From Hydnum rufescens UP504 (lineage: Eukaryota > Basidiomycota > Agaricomycetes > Cantharellales > Hydnaceae), in contig MU128928.1 in the NCBI GenBank assembly GCA_014904985.1, positions 1-64,000 on the forward strand: DNA of 64,000 nt, written 5' to 3'. Within the stretch, counting starts at the first letter, position 1. Every line of letters starts with the position of its first letter. A program made the position numbers and the translations under genes. Below, in pieces: positions 1 to 11,830 of the stretch. The notes under the pieces were generated by a model that saw nothing but the letters and a program-made list of their open reading frames with translations, was not told the DNA's origin and ran no database searches.

Positions 1-271
1 CGTATTCATATTACATAATCTCAGGATTTCCGCTGTTACTCCGGACTACAGGTCCGAGTATTTTCCAGTTGACTCCGCGAGCTTAAGGACCACTGTGCTC
101 ATTTCCACCTAGTCCCTTCCGGGCTGCTGGATTGCCTCTCCATCCCCTCCTATCTTCGTTATCTCATTCCTGCCCGGATTCTCTCGGACTTAGCCAGACT
201 TACACTGGACTTAGCCGGAATTATCTGTGTTTATATTTGTTTGGTGCTCTTGTCACAGCGTGGCCCTGACA
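1..271 (-). repeat. LTR fragment, reverse orientation, cut by the window edge
   Basis: The sequence is the reverse complement of the first 271 bases of the LTR at 8535-9195, with scattered mismatches. Its outer end at 271 reads CCCTGACA, the complement of the TGTCAGGG start. Nothing like a polypurine tract or primer-binding site adjoins it, so it is a solo LTR or the outer 5' LTR of an element lying to the left of the window. Confidence 0.8.
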
Positions 272-415
272 AGCCTGGGTCTCCATTCCTTGTTTCTTTT
301 CCTTTTTCTCTTCTCATCCAAACCCAGTGGAAAGCTTCTCCACAGGTGTTTGGTGCTGCCCTGGTTTCTAACTAGCTTCTTCCCTTATTACATAAGCAAT
401 CACTGATAGCTAGCC

Positions 416-3411
416 ATGGCAGAGTCCGATAATGCATCTTTTCTACCATCATCATCTGTCTGTCTCATGGAGTCATGGACTTACAGATTACGCACTACAC
501 ACTGTGCGACCCCAGCCTTCATGACTAAGCCCACCTATTTTGCCCTTGTGGGCATAAAGACTCTTTCCCTACAAGAGCTACTCACTTGTCAGGCTGTACA
601 AAATGGCCATAGTCCTACAGACTGGACTAATCCATTGGACCTGGAACCTCCACCACCTTCCGGTTCCTCCCAATTCCTTAGTTTGGATATGACCGAACTA
701 ACAGACATGGCCCAGAAAATATTGCTTTGGCTCAGACACATGTGGATCAAGCCAAAAGGCCAGCTAAGTCATTGATCCACCACCATATTCATCTCCAAGT
801 CCCAGTCACTCATGTGGAGCATCCAGTCCTGTGGCAGATGCTCCCTCAAGCTTATTATGAGGGGGATAGGGATGAACCATTCATCCAGTCCATTTGGGAT
901 TCATTTCTCTTTTCACGATCTATGGGGACCCCTTCCCTTGCAAAAGTTCAGCTGGATGACCTTCATACAGTCTTTGGTCCTGGGGTTTTCCCCAAGCCTT
1001 CTGCTCCTGTCATTTCTCCACCTTCTGCCCCTCTGGCCCCTGAGATCATGATGGGTGATCCATCTCAGTTGAATTTGCCTTCTGCCACTCTGGCACCAGA
1101 GATCAACATGGATGATCCATATTATTGGAATTCAGATGAAGAAGAAGATGAGGATGACTAGGATGACAGGTATGGTGGAGCCAGGGCCAGATGAAGGATA
1201 AAGGCTCAAATTGTGGCTGCCCCTGCAAATGCATTGTTTCAGGAGGCTTTCAAAACTGACCACAACTTTTGGGAGCATGTTGAAAAGAGGAAGAAAGAGG
1301 AAGTGGCAATTGTGAAGCAGTGTGCACCAGCCCACGCACTTATGGATGCTGCATATGGTGGGGACATTGAGGCACAACTCTCACTGCAGAAAGTGCTGAG
1401 AGATGCTAAAGGAAAAAAAGATCCACACAATGCTTGCGGGAAACCAGCAAAAACTCCTTTTGATATTTATCTTCTCAACCATTACGATCGTGCCCGAATT
1501 AAGCCTCCTCGCCCTCGCCATCCTGTTGCTTCAAAGTCTGCCCCTACCCCTGCTCCTGTCTCTATCGAGCCGTCAACTTCTGCCTCTGCTGTTCCTCTGC
1601 CTCTGTGTCCTCTGTTGTCCCTCTGCCTCTGTTGTTCCCTCTGCCACTTCCCCCATGCCCTCTACTCCTGCTAAAATCCCTCCCTCCATCAAGAGCCCTG
1701 TCATGGCCCCCACTTCTCTGCCCCCTACTCCTGCTGAAATCCCCCCCTCCACCAACACCAAGAGCCCTGTCATGGGCCCACTTCCCCTCCACCCCCTACT
1801 CCTGCTGCAATCCCACCCTCCACCAAGAGCCCCACCTCTGCCACACCCCCTGCACATGAACTGTGGTCTTGAGCCTCTTCTGAGATCTCAGATGTCGCAA
1901 GCCTTGCACTAGATGAACAGGAGGCCTTTCCTCCAAGGCCTTTGCCCATACCTCAAACCTTGGCTACTTCAGCAGTTCAATATAGTGCTCCAAACTTGCC
2001 CAGTAAGTCAAAAGAGATTGAAGGTTCTGGTGCTCTTGCAAAGCAGACTAAATACCACCCCTCCAATCATGAATGTGAACGGGATGAGCAGGAACGCCAT
2101 GAATGGGAACAACGTGACTGTGATGAATGAGAACACCATGACCAGGAATGACATGATCAGGATGAGCAAGAATGGCAAGACTGGGAACAATGTGATCGGG
2201 ATGAGCAAGATCAACATGAGCGAGAGCATGAGCAGTGACAGATGAGGGAGTATGGCCATGACCAGGTGGCATGAAGACTGGAGCAGGAGCCTCCTGCTCA
2301 TCATTCTCGTGAGCATGGGAAAGGCCAGATGTGTATGTCATATGATGACTCGATGCGATTTGGAGTCACTGGGTCTAGTCGGTATCCAGCAGGGGCCTAT
2401 GCTACAGCAATTCCCCAACCTCCAACTGGACCATGGTCTTCATGCCCCGCAGGCCCTCCTGCATCAGCCTATGGTTGACAGCCTCCTACGGAACCACGTT
2501 CAGGTCATCTGACTATTGCCTCTTCTGCTCCTCCCATCCCTCCAGCCCCTCCTCTCGTTGCATCAGTTATTGTGCCTCATCTCAATGCTGTTCCTCTTAA
2601 GTCCTGGCATTGCATTGACATCAGTCCAATTAGTGAATTTGACCAGGATGTAGAGTGGGTACTCTGGCTTCATCAATGGGAGGTTCTTGCTGCTTGCAAG
2701 AGCAAGCCCACTTGGCACAAGGGTGCTCCCTATCACATCTTCCTGATGTTCAAGGCAGAGAGCAGGTGCAATGCCTGTCAGGAGTACCTCAGGAATGAGT
2801 GGAGCTGATATTTGCTGACAGGTGTGGAGGATTACATCTGGGAGAAACCACTTCAAAATTTTGTTGGTGTTGTGGACATCTTTTACATCGATCGCATGTA
2901 TGCCCATGCCTCCTCAGAGGAAGAAGTCTCTCAACTCCTTGCCATTGGCCCCCCCACTTTGAACAGAGAAAGTTCACTAGGTCAGATCATACTGGACTAT
3001 GAATGGTATCCCCCTATTCCTGTCGATAAAAATGCCCTGGTCCCTTGGAAGATGGATGTTGCTGATATTTTGGCATCCTGGTATAGTGCTCGTCTCACTG
3101 CAGCACCTGCTGGTTCTGTGACCTGTTGGATGCATCATCTGGAGATGATGATTCTGGCTCACACTGATGGAATGGCTATTGGCAACCCAGTGAAGTCACA
3201 CTTCCAGGAGCCAATCTGGCAGACTACCAGTGGCACAATGGTGGCTGACCTTCATCGGATCACCAAGTGGAAACAGGCAGACATTCGCAAGGAGGGGTCG
3301 CAACTCAAGACCCAAGATGCAAGTGAGGAGACATTTGGGCAAATGAAAGGGAATGCAATTTGGAGAGTGATACTAGACTTGACCTTGGAGCAGCCATGGT
3401 ATCCTAGCTAA
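416..3411 (+). pseudogene. Decayed gene of unknown function, TGA-riddled
   Basis: The family is not recognised. A start at 416 opens about 100 codons, then a frameshift near 725 moves into a frame that stays readable in pieces to the TAA at 3409. Visible parts are an acidic stretch (SDEEEDEDD, about 1135), a helical segment from 1213, a Pro/Ser/Thr-rich stretch with frame slips (1540-1860), a charged DEQ/HER repeat region (2060-2240), and a 280-codon C-terminal part (2560-3411) rich in W, I and L. From 1940 onward the stops in frame are all TGA, including one in the charged repeats at 2128 and one after 2800, as expected of CGA codons that lost CpG. A TAG near 1159 may instead mark an intron. 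It resembles the transposon-associated hypothetical proteins common in Agaricomycetes, but that is inference. It is probably not functional. Confidence 0.5.
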
Positions 3412-6060
3412 AGCATAGTGTTTTCCATTGGTACTTGCTTTCCCTCCTACTCATTCTCACAGTGTTACTTATTGTTATCATGATTCTTATCAGCTTTGTC
3501 CCTGCCATCCATGTCAGTTCCAATCTCATGGTCCACACACTCGCCATCTGTGACCTCATGGTGCATCCTCATCATCCCCATCCCTTTCATCTTTGTCTTT
3601 GTCATCTCATTTCTCACTGTACTCTCTGCCATCATTCCTCCTTATATTCGCTCTCTGTTTTGTACTTCTTTTTCTATTCTCATGAATGTAATGCATTTAT
3701 GATATGATATTTGTTGACTCTAAACTTGGGGTGTTGAATGTCAAACTCCAAACTCCAAACTCCAAACGTTGAACTTCAAACTTTAACTCCAGGTTTTGAG
3801 GAGGCAATGTGCTCTGTTGCATTGAATCTTCATGCCTGTGCTTACCAACTGCTGCCTGATGACGACTGCACTTAGCACTCACACCATGTTCACTTCTGTT
3901 TTTTTTCAAGCAACAAGAACACGGAGTTGACGGTCCAGGGAACTCGCTCTGTTGCATTCCCTACCCTCACTCTACTTGCTTAAGAATGACCAGTAAGAGA
4001 ACTTGAGGATCTGGGCTCAATGATCCAAAATCTTATGATGTTCAATGCCTAGGTGCATTCTTGGCTCTGGCACAATCAACATGACAAGAGTTGACTGTCT
4101 GGGACACAGTTTCTTGTGTCTCTGCTTTTGCTCTATCTCAAGTAACAAGATCGCGAGTTGGGCGTCCAAGAAGCTCGCTCTGTTGCATTCCCTGCACTCA
4201 CTCCACTCGCTTAACCATGACAAGTGAGCACACTTACAAGAAATCCAGGTCCAATGACAATGTTCAATGCCTATTTGAGTCCACACCATGCCCATTTATG
4301 TTCTTTGCACCAACTGGTATCATATCAGACTCTGATGATGGTATCTCCCATGGCTGTCCCTATCTATGAGGGTTTTGCAACTTGGTGACATTGGATGGCC
4401 TTTTTCTCAGTTGCACTGATGGATTGTGGTTCTGCAGGGATGGCGGAACACATCGAAGTAGAAGAGGCCTTTTTGGACATCGATGTGAAGAAAGGTTGTG
4501 ACAGCATTGGCTAGTATCTTATGTTGCTACCCACACCTTCCCATTTACGAGCTTTGCACTGACCAGTATCAAATTGGACTCCGACAATGGTGTTGCCCAT
4601 GGCCATCCCAATCTATGAGGGTTTGCAGCTTGGTGATGTTGGATGGCCTTTTTCTCGGTCGTGCCAATGGACTGTGGTTCTGCAAGGATGGTAGGACACA
4701 TCGAAGTAGAAGAGGCCTTTTTGGACATCAATGCAAAGAAAGGTTGTGACAGCATTGGCCAGTATCTTATGCTACACCTTCCCTATTTATGAACTTTGCC
4801 TCAACTGGTATTGTATTGGGGTCCAATGACTCACCCCCTCTATTTACAAACTTTGCCCCAGTGGGGATCAGGCTAGACTCTGATGATGATGCCCTGCACC
4901 TTCCCTATTTACAAACTTCACCTCGACTGGAGAGTTAATTGTCTGGGGCACAGTTTCTTGTGTCTCCACACTGTTACTCTGTCTCAAGTAACAAGAACAG
5001 GAGTTGGGCATCCAGGGAACTCACTTTGTTGGGTTCCCTACACTCACTCCACTTGCTTAAGAGTGGCCTGTGAGAACACTTATGAGACCCAGAAGACCCA
5101 GTTCTAATGACAATTTCAACACCTATTTGAGCCCACAGAGTGTGGAGATTTTTCACTGATTGGTGTCATGCTGAACTCCAATGACAGAGTCACCCACACT
5201 ATCCCTATTTACAAACTTTACACTGATGGATATTGATCTGGACTTGTGCCCACACCATCCTTATGTACGATGGCTTTGCATGCACTAGTGCCATTCTGAC
5301 TCTGCTGATGGTGTCACCCTCACCCTCGCTATCTCTATCTATGAAGGTATTCCATGGCTCGATATATGTTTTGGCTCTGCCAGTGGAACAATGACCTTCA
5401 AGTGAGAGGAGAGTGTTGAGCTGGGACTTGAAATGTGTAATATAGAAGGGTGACTTTTTCCCCTCATTCTCACTATCTCACAAGCACCCCTTTCCTCTGC
5501 ATGGCTACTTACCTGTGATGTGAAAAATAATTGTAACAGCTCAACTGTTCATTATGTATCTGTCTTTACTTCAACATATGCCTAATGAATTACTGGTTTA
5601 GACCAACACATTGGTGTTGAGTCATTTTGCTTCCATAGTCAGCAGTTTCCTCACCGAACCACAACCACACCACAACCAGCTGGCTTTGAGACAGCAAACA
5701 CATGCTGTTGCATTTGTTTTTCATACCTGCTTTGGAGAGGGCTTTTCAGTTGGCCTGCATTGCATTCTCAAATCTGCTTTCTTAATAAGCAGGGAGTTGA
5801 TCGCCTAGGAACATGCTCCAGTGTGTTCTCGGCTTTTACTCCATTACAAGTACAAGGAACAAAACAAGAGTTGATTGTCTGGGGTGCACTTCTGCATTGC
5901 TCACTTTCACTCTATCTCAAGCACCAGGACTATGAGTTGATTATCTGGAACATACTTTTTTGTGTTCTTTGCTTTTGCTCCCCCTCAAGTAATAAGAACA
6001 CGGGTTGATTGTTCAGGGAACTCACTTAGTCAACCTCCCTACCCTCGCTCTGTTTTCCTA
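3412..6060 (+). repeat. Diverged local repeats, no intact gene
   Basis: A segment of about 200-300 bp recurs in diverged form near 3900-4060, 4080-4260, 4930-5110 and 5860-6100. It is marked by GAGTTGA(C/T)(T/G)GTC, CTATCTCAAGTAACAAGA and CACTC(A/C)ACT(C/T)GCTTAA. The stretch at 4369-4530 is repeated at 4617-4778 with a period of 248. A short CCAAACT tandem lies at 3745-3770. No convincing coding frame was found. Confidence 0.6.
4369..4778 (+). repeat. Tandem duplication, period 248 bp
   Basis: Two copies of a roughly 160-bp core, each containing GATGGCCTTTTTCTC and CATCGAAGTAGAAGAGGCC, are offset by 248 bases and share about 90 percent of bases by eye. Confidence 0.8.
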
Positions 6061-6063
6061 AGC

Positions 6064-8281
6064 ATGGGAAACTCGAAAACTTACAAGAAACCTAGAGGCC
6101 CTGGGTCCAATACTCCAAAATCTCAACACATAGCTGACTTGTCAGAGCAGCTGCCCCTTCCACCCTGTGTTAACTGTGCCATTGTTGAGCTAGAACTAAG
6201 GTCTTGCCCTCGCCAAGCTGCCTTCAAGGAGCATACTGGCCCCCCTCATGGCACAAAGCATCTAGATGAAGTTACACAACAAGGCATGAAAAGCCAAGCT
6301 TCTCGTCATCCTTCACCTCTGGTCCCTATTCCACTATTGTCTCATGCTTCCAGTCCCCCACCACCCATGTTTTCTCATGCTCTCACACAAACTAAATCGC
6401 CCTCCCCAATCATTGCAACATCTTCATCCCTGGCTCATTTTCCCATGGTTGATGACAGAGCTCTGGAGGATGAAATAAATGCCCCTGAGCATCCATTGTT
6501 TTTGTCAGACGATGGGTATGAGTCCAACAGCGATGATCCTGTGGCAGATCAAGACTATGCAGATGATCTTGTCGATGCATCTGCAGCAGATCAAGAGGAC
6601 ATCAATAATCTCATTAATGGTGATAATGATGACAATGATGATGATCTGGATGAGGAGGTTGTGTCCTCCATGATGACAGGGGGTTGCTTCACCTGGGAAC
6701 AAGTGCTAGAGGTCAAGGGTCTCGCCAATGGCCTGATGGTGGGTCTTAGGCATTGTGTGAAGGCCTGGGAACGTCCTCTTGATGCCGTGATGTGGATTGC
6801 AAATTTGGTCATTGCCACTAAGGAGCGGCAGGCTGGTGGCAATGCATGGAATGCATACCAGAATGCATTTCCTGAAGATCCTGAGAAGGCAACTCGTAAG
6901 TAATACATTATCTCTCTTCACTCCAGATGTCTTTCTAACATTCATGGCCTTTCCAGGACCACATCATGAATATGTGGCAGAGGTGATCAAGCCAACATAT
7001 CTTGCCCTCATTTCCGAACATGGGGGGTCACAACCCGAGGCATGGAAACAAAAGGCAAAGGAGCTGGTAGCAGAGCACACAAAACGCAAAGTTGTGACTG
7101 CCCAGAAGATCTCATTGAATGCAGCTGAGTTAGGGAGCCAGATGAAGAGCCTGAACAAGAGATGGTCTGATGATGTTAAATGGGGTGCCAAGCTCAATAT
7201 GCATATTATGTACATCATCATATCTGGGAATCCTGATGTTGCTGCATCCAAACATAACACAATGGTGTGTGGGATGAGTGCCATGCAAAAATGGTGTAAA
7301 GCAGAATTACCAGTCCAAACATCGCTTCTACCGAAAATTCATTCATACATCATTGCCACAGAGGGGCTAATGGGAATACAGCCAACACAAGCCCCAAAGT
7401 GGATGCCCCCTGACATGCATGCCAAGCGGACCATGTGTACAGCTGAGCTCACACAGCTTTTTGAGGAATGTAGCAGAGCAACTGTTGGATCGAAGTTTCC
7501 TTGGGGCATGATCCCTGCATTCCTTATATGACATCACCTATGGATCAAAAACTGGCCTGCAGCCCGAGAGTTTCCTGATATGCTTGGATTTACTGTCTCT
7601 TCTGTACGAATGGAGCACTGGACCAACCTGTGGAACCGACTGTTCACTGCGGATGATAACAAATGTCTCACTGTGAAATGGCTTGAACCACCAGAAGATC
7701 AGGCTCTACAGCCAACAACAATGCTTGTCCATAATAGTGATGACTTGATGTTACATGTTGAAGATTGGGAGGGCAAGGTTGCTAAGAAGAAACCATCAGC
7801 TAAAGATGGGTCTGTTCCATCTGAGTAAGGTGGAACTTTGGGGGATCCAAATCCAGATGATGGGGCTGATGGGACTACTAGGCCAAACCCCAAGAGGAGG
7901 AGGAAAAATGAGGTCACAGATGGGAGTGGAACTAGAAGGGGGGAAAAGAGGAAGAAGGTGGTCTCAAATCCAATCATAGAAGATGAAGATGAGGGCCCTC
8001 AGGCCACGTCCACTCACTCAATAGGCCCAGCATTGTCATCTACCTCTACTCCACCATCCCCATTGCCCGTGTTTGGAGTTGGCACTATGGGCCCCCCAAT
8101 GGCTGATGTTGATGTGACCCCAGTGGTGTCATCTATGTATCATTCAACCTTTGAATTTATGCCTATGGACATAAATGACTTTCCAACATCCAATGTTGAC
8201 ATTGATTTCTTGCAGTTCCCAGGCCTGGATATTTTCAAGAATCAGGATCTACTACTGGGCACTCCTGCTGGGCACTTATGA
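6064..8281 (+). pseudogene. Three-exon gene of unknown function, one in-frame TGA
   Basis: The start is set at ATG 6064 (MGNSKTYKKPRG). Exon 1 runs to 6895. Intron 6896-6956 has donor GTAAGT, branch TTCTAACAT and acceptor TTTCCAG. Exon 2 runs 6957-7824. Intron 7825-7881 (57 nt, donor GTAAGG, branch GCTGATG, acceptor CTACTAG) removes a TAA and keeps the frame. Exon 3 runs 7882-8281. The product has a low-complexity Ser/Pro N-terminal part, a very acidic segment (about 6515-6660), a helical middle (from EYVAEVIKPTYLALISEHGG), and a basic patch PNPKRRRKNE that could be a nuclear signal. The only break is TGA at 7529-7531, probably a former CGA. No catalytic motif is seen. It resembles the recurrent Agaricomycete repeat-associated hypothetical proteins, so a transposon accessory gene is possible. 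Confidence 0.6.
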
Positions 8282-8394
8282 GCATGTTGCTCTCATCCAG
8301 TCCACCCTTAATTTTCTTTTTGTTTAATTTCGTTCCATAGATTTTGTTTGGTAGATTTTGTTAAGTACATGATTAGAGCAACCTTAATAAATAA

Positions 8395-9262
8395 TCATTT
8401 TTAACTATGGCCTTATAATCCACACTATAATTTAGAGATAAGGTATTGCTCTATGTAATATTGATTTTGGACAAATCACTAAGGTCAAATTTGATCATTG
8501 TCAATTGACATCAAAGAAAATTAGCCCTCATTAGTGTCAGGGCCACACTGTGACAAGGGCACCAAACAAATGTAAACACAAATAATTCCAGCTAAGTCCG
8601 GTGTAAGTCCAGCTAAGTCCACAAGAATCCAGGCAAGAATGAGATAAGGAGGTTAGGGGTGTCGGAGGAGCAGTCCAGCAGCCTGGAAGGGACTAGGCGG
8701 AAATGAGCATGGCGGTCCTTAAGCTTGTGGAGTCAACTGGATAATACTCAGAGCTGTAGTCTGGAGTAACAGCGGAAATCCTGAGATTATGTAATATGAA
8801 TATGGAATACATGAAGGCTGACCTGTAGTCCGGAGTAACAGCAGAAATCCTGAGAGACCAAAGCTGGGGTCTCTGGACTTTGCTCTTGGACTACTTATAC
8901 ATGATGACTATTACTATGGGGGAGTGATCGCTAAACTGGGGGTGGTTACAAGGGGGCAGGAACAGGAACAGGAACTCAGCCAGGGGGCAAACCGGAAGCA
9001 ATGGGAAATGAAAGGAAATGAAAGGGAAATGAAAGGGAAATGAAACCAAGATAGGGTTGGACCAGAGTCAAACCAGAAGCAAAGTGGACTTGGGCAAAGG
9101 AACTAAGTGGAGGACTGGACTGGAGGTGGGTGGACAAGGACCAGAGTGATCCGGAGTGGACCAGAGTTGACCAGAGTGAGGGGCAAACCCTGACAGTTAG
9201 GCCAGTGAAATGACCTCAAATGGTACTCCTTTTGAGGTCAGCCCAAGTGGCTGACCAAGGTG
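8395..9262 (+). repeat. Repeat R, interrupted by the LTR at 8535
   Basis: The bases before and after the LTR (8395-8534 and 9196-9262) match, in reverse complement, the uninterrupted stretch 40755-40935. The right end reads GGCTGACCAAGGTG, the complement of the CACCTTGGTCAG terminus used by the large foldback elements elsewhere in this window. R may therefore be a small relative of that family. The left limit is uncertain. Confidence 0.65.
8535..9195 (+). repeat. Solo LTR, 661 bp
   Basis: It starts TGTCAGGG and ends CCCTGACA, the inverted ends usual for fungal LTRs. It is flanked by ATTAG (8530-8534) and GTTAG (9196-9200), a 5-bp target duplication with one change. The copy of the surrounding repeat at 40.8 kb lacks it and has a single GTTAG there. 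No primer-binding site or coding region follows. Inside, a 69-bp-spaced repeat of CTGTAGTCYGGAGTAACAGC lies at 8754 and 8823, and a GGAAATGAAA microsatellite at about 9003-9050. Confidence 0.85.
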
Positions 9263-9267
9263 GTTCC

Positions 9268-9420
9268 TTGGTGGAGAAATATGGTACTTTGAAGTGAAGT
9301 TATACATAAAACCTCATGAACAGTTTATATTGACTATACATAGTCTATGTATAGTCAATATAAATGTTGTATGAGGTTTTATGTTTAACTTCACTTCAAA
9401 GTAACCTATTTCTCCACCAA
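9268..9420. repeat. 153-bp palindrome
   Basis: The arms (from TTGGTGGAGAAAT to ATTTCTCCACCAA) pair about a centre near 9344, with only a few mismatches and no spacer. It lies 5 bp beyond the end of repeat R. It could be a miniature foldback element or an imperfectly resolved inverted duplication. It has no coding capacity. Confidence 0.85.
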
Positions 9421-9539
9421 AAAACCTGCTTACATAATTCTGGAACTTGCCAGAATTAATGACTCATTCTGGATTATGGTTAAAATCAGTGTTGAACTCA
9501 GATATTTCTCATGTCTAAAGGGGCTCATGATTTCAAGTT

Positions 9540-9660
9540 TGAACCTGGGTTAAACCTGAACCTAACCTGAACCTGAAAACATGGGGGCCCAAAACCTGAA
9601 CCTGACTTGGGTCAGGTTCAGGTTCGAACTCAGGTTTTCCAGGTTTGTAACCTAACTTCA
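9540..9660 (+). repeat. AACCTG hexamer repeats on both strands
   Basis: Degenerate tandem AACCTG units run to about 9605. Their complement (CAGGTT) follows at 9613-9645, so the block can fold on itself. Confidence 0.7.
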
Positions 9661-9831
9661 GCAACCATACTCATCACACCTGGCACAGCCACACAATTTG
9701 CTTCTGGAGCAATGGCTTTCATCATTCCCTGCACAACCACAAGCTGTACTGGGTCAATTGGCTGCCCTTGCAATGGGACTTATTTGCTTCTACCTGTTCC
9801 TGTCCTCACCCCACCTTTGTAATGACAATCA

Positions 9832-9861
9832 CACAAGAAGAGCAGCCACAGGCTGCTCTTC
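9832..9861. repeat. Hairpin AGAAGAGCAGCC/GGCTGCTCTTCT
   Basis: A 12-13 bp stem with a 3-nt ACA loop. Its core GAGCAGC/GCTGCTC is the same as in the intron hairpins of the foldback elements, although no donor or branch point is seen around it. Confidence 0.6.
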
Positions 9862-9869
9862 TTGGGTGC

Positions 9870-11148
9870 ATGGGTGAGCCTATGCATGTATATAATAATA
9901 TAACAATAATAAATATAATGATCCTACAGCTAGGGACCTCTTGACTGAATTGCAGGGGCCCCCTGGGGCTGATGTCTAGTTAGAGCACATGAATGCAACT
10001 GTTGAAGCTTCATCTAGTTCCATGGGGGGACCCCACAAGAACCCCATGGGGTCCCCCTGGGTTTTTCAACCCCACCTTGTATCCTGCAGCTTTTACCCCC
10101 ATGACTCACAGGGGCAAGTTTTCAACCCCACAGGTGGGAGGTCATAAATTCCCCCATGGGGACCCTGTGCAATAGCTTACTTCATCCTTTGTTTCTGTCC
10201 TGCCTATCTGCCTATTGAGTCTGGTGACCATAGTCCACAGACTTTCCATTCCATACATTTTTGTCATAGATGACTTGCAACAATAATCAAAGCCTTTTTT
10301 TTGCACTGGAGGTGGTAAGAAATTTGAGCATTTTGGTACATGAGTTCTGATAGTACAGTAGATGACTTGCCCCCAGGGCCAAGTCACTTCAGAACTTCCT
10401 AGAACATCCTGAGTTCATACCATTGCTTGGACTCAACCAAGTCAGGGTTTAGATAACCCTGGGAAGACCTGTAATAACAGCTGCCTGTGTAGTCAATGTC
10501 AGCTGAATGCTCTATGATTGAGCCCAACTGCCCTGGGATAATTGCATATTTGAGATTGAGATTGGATTTCTGGCCAGTGCTTTGGATTCAAACATGGTTA
10601 TTGCAATAGGGGGCTTCATGCTGCAAGAATTTGGCTGGAATTGAGGCTGGAATTGAGCTGGAATCTGATCCAGAATTCAGCAATTCCAGCCTTGACTCCA
10701 GGTGAATTCTTGGTGTTGCCTGGAACCCCCCTTGACATGTACATACTGGAATTCCAAGAAATGCAATTCAAACCCTGTATGGAATCTATACATGTCCATC
10801 AACTACATCCATGTTGCTGACATCACATCCAGCCCCCATGGCTGTCTGATTGTCCTGTATATCTGGGACATCCTTTCTATATCCACTAGTTCCCCCACAG
10901 ACTGGCTTTGGTCTGGCAGACTATAAGTGCCTGCTGTCATTGAAAATTTCTTCCCTACTCCATTACCTCATGATTGTACTTGATTTTTGTATATATATAT
11001 TTTCTGACCCTAACCCCAAATGGACAGTGGCAGCTTTTATGTCCCAATAGGAGCAGGTATATACAATGTTGTGGCAGACTAGGAGGTAAGTGGATGGGAC
11101 GCAGGCTCAGGGGTGGGTCTCCTCCATGGATATTGTGTGGCCCAAGGT
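9870..11148. other. Non-coding stretch
   Basis: No reading frame with codon-like character is visible. The segment holds an AT-rich run (9890-9920), CCCCATGGGG-type short palindromes (10020-10060, 10150), and at 10612-10700 a sequence (GCTGCAAGAATTTGGC onward) whose inverted counterpart lies at about 30835-30900, beyond the retrotransposon. Confidence 0.6.
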
Positions 11149-11153
11149 GAAAG

Positions 11154-11733
11154 TGTAATATAGTGCTCATGGTTTGTATGTACATAGCAGTCATCCCCTA
11201 TGTCTGTCCCTTCGTCTGTACTATTATGTAATAGCGTGGCCACGACAATTCTAAGTCGCTAACGCGGCGGAATCAAATTCATCTTTTTGCCCAGACATCT
11301 TTGCTCTCGTGAGACCCGTGAAACTACGCAGCCATGCGACTGAGTTGCATTACGACCTGCTTGATTAAGCTACCCAAACCATTGCCATAGAGCACGGTGT
11401 TGCGAAGGATAAGGGAGAGTCGCATACGAGCACGACTCTACTAAGTGAGTCCTTTCTCTGACCTACTAGCTGACCACTCCCTCGCCTCCTTAGATAGTAG
11501 CCTGGCCCCTTAGCCAGCTACTACCACACTTCCCCTATTCCTTTCCCCTCTCCCTCCGCTTCTCCCATGTATGAGGTGAAGCCAGTGCTTAGCCTCATGC
11601 ATGGCCCATCCGCTCGAAGCCAGTGCTTAGAGCGGGAGGATTACCCTCTCTCCTCTGTTTACAGGAACGTCGACTCTGCCTCGTCTAACGATGACTCCTG
11701 CGTATATTCGAAGTTGAATAATGCGATATTACA
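11154..11733 (+). repeat. 5' LTR
   Basis: 580 bp, ends TGTAATAT and ATATTACA. It differs from the 3' LTR at about 44 positions by eye, nearly all CG/TG/CA transitions. A polypyrimidine tract lies at 11520-11570. Confidence 0.95.
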
Positions 11734-11734
11734 T

Positions 11735-11752
11735 TGGTTCCCTCTAGCCGAC
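11735..11752 (+). promoter_or_regulatory. Probable tRNA primer-binding site
   Basis: One base after the LTR the sequence reads TGGTTCCCTCTAGCCGAC, whose first three bases complement a tRNA CCA end. The tRNA was not identified. The position is right for reverse-transcription priming. Confidence 0.5.
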
Positions 11753-11830
11753 AAGGCAGTCGAACCAACTTCACCCACCACATCCCGCAACTCCCAGTCC
11801 ACTCTCTGTCCCCCTTCCTTGTCCCACAAA

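Noticed and set aside
1..8805. Long terminal inverted repeats of an 8.8-kb DNA transposon
   Set aside because: The inverted pair is explained by two copies of one LTR in opposite orientation. The right copy is a complete 661-bp solo LTR with TG...CA-type ends and its own target duplication.
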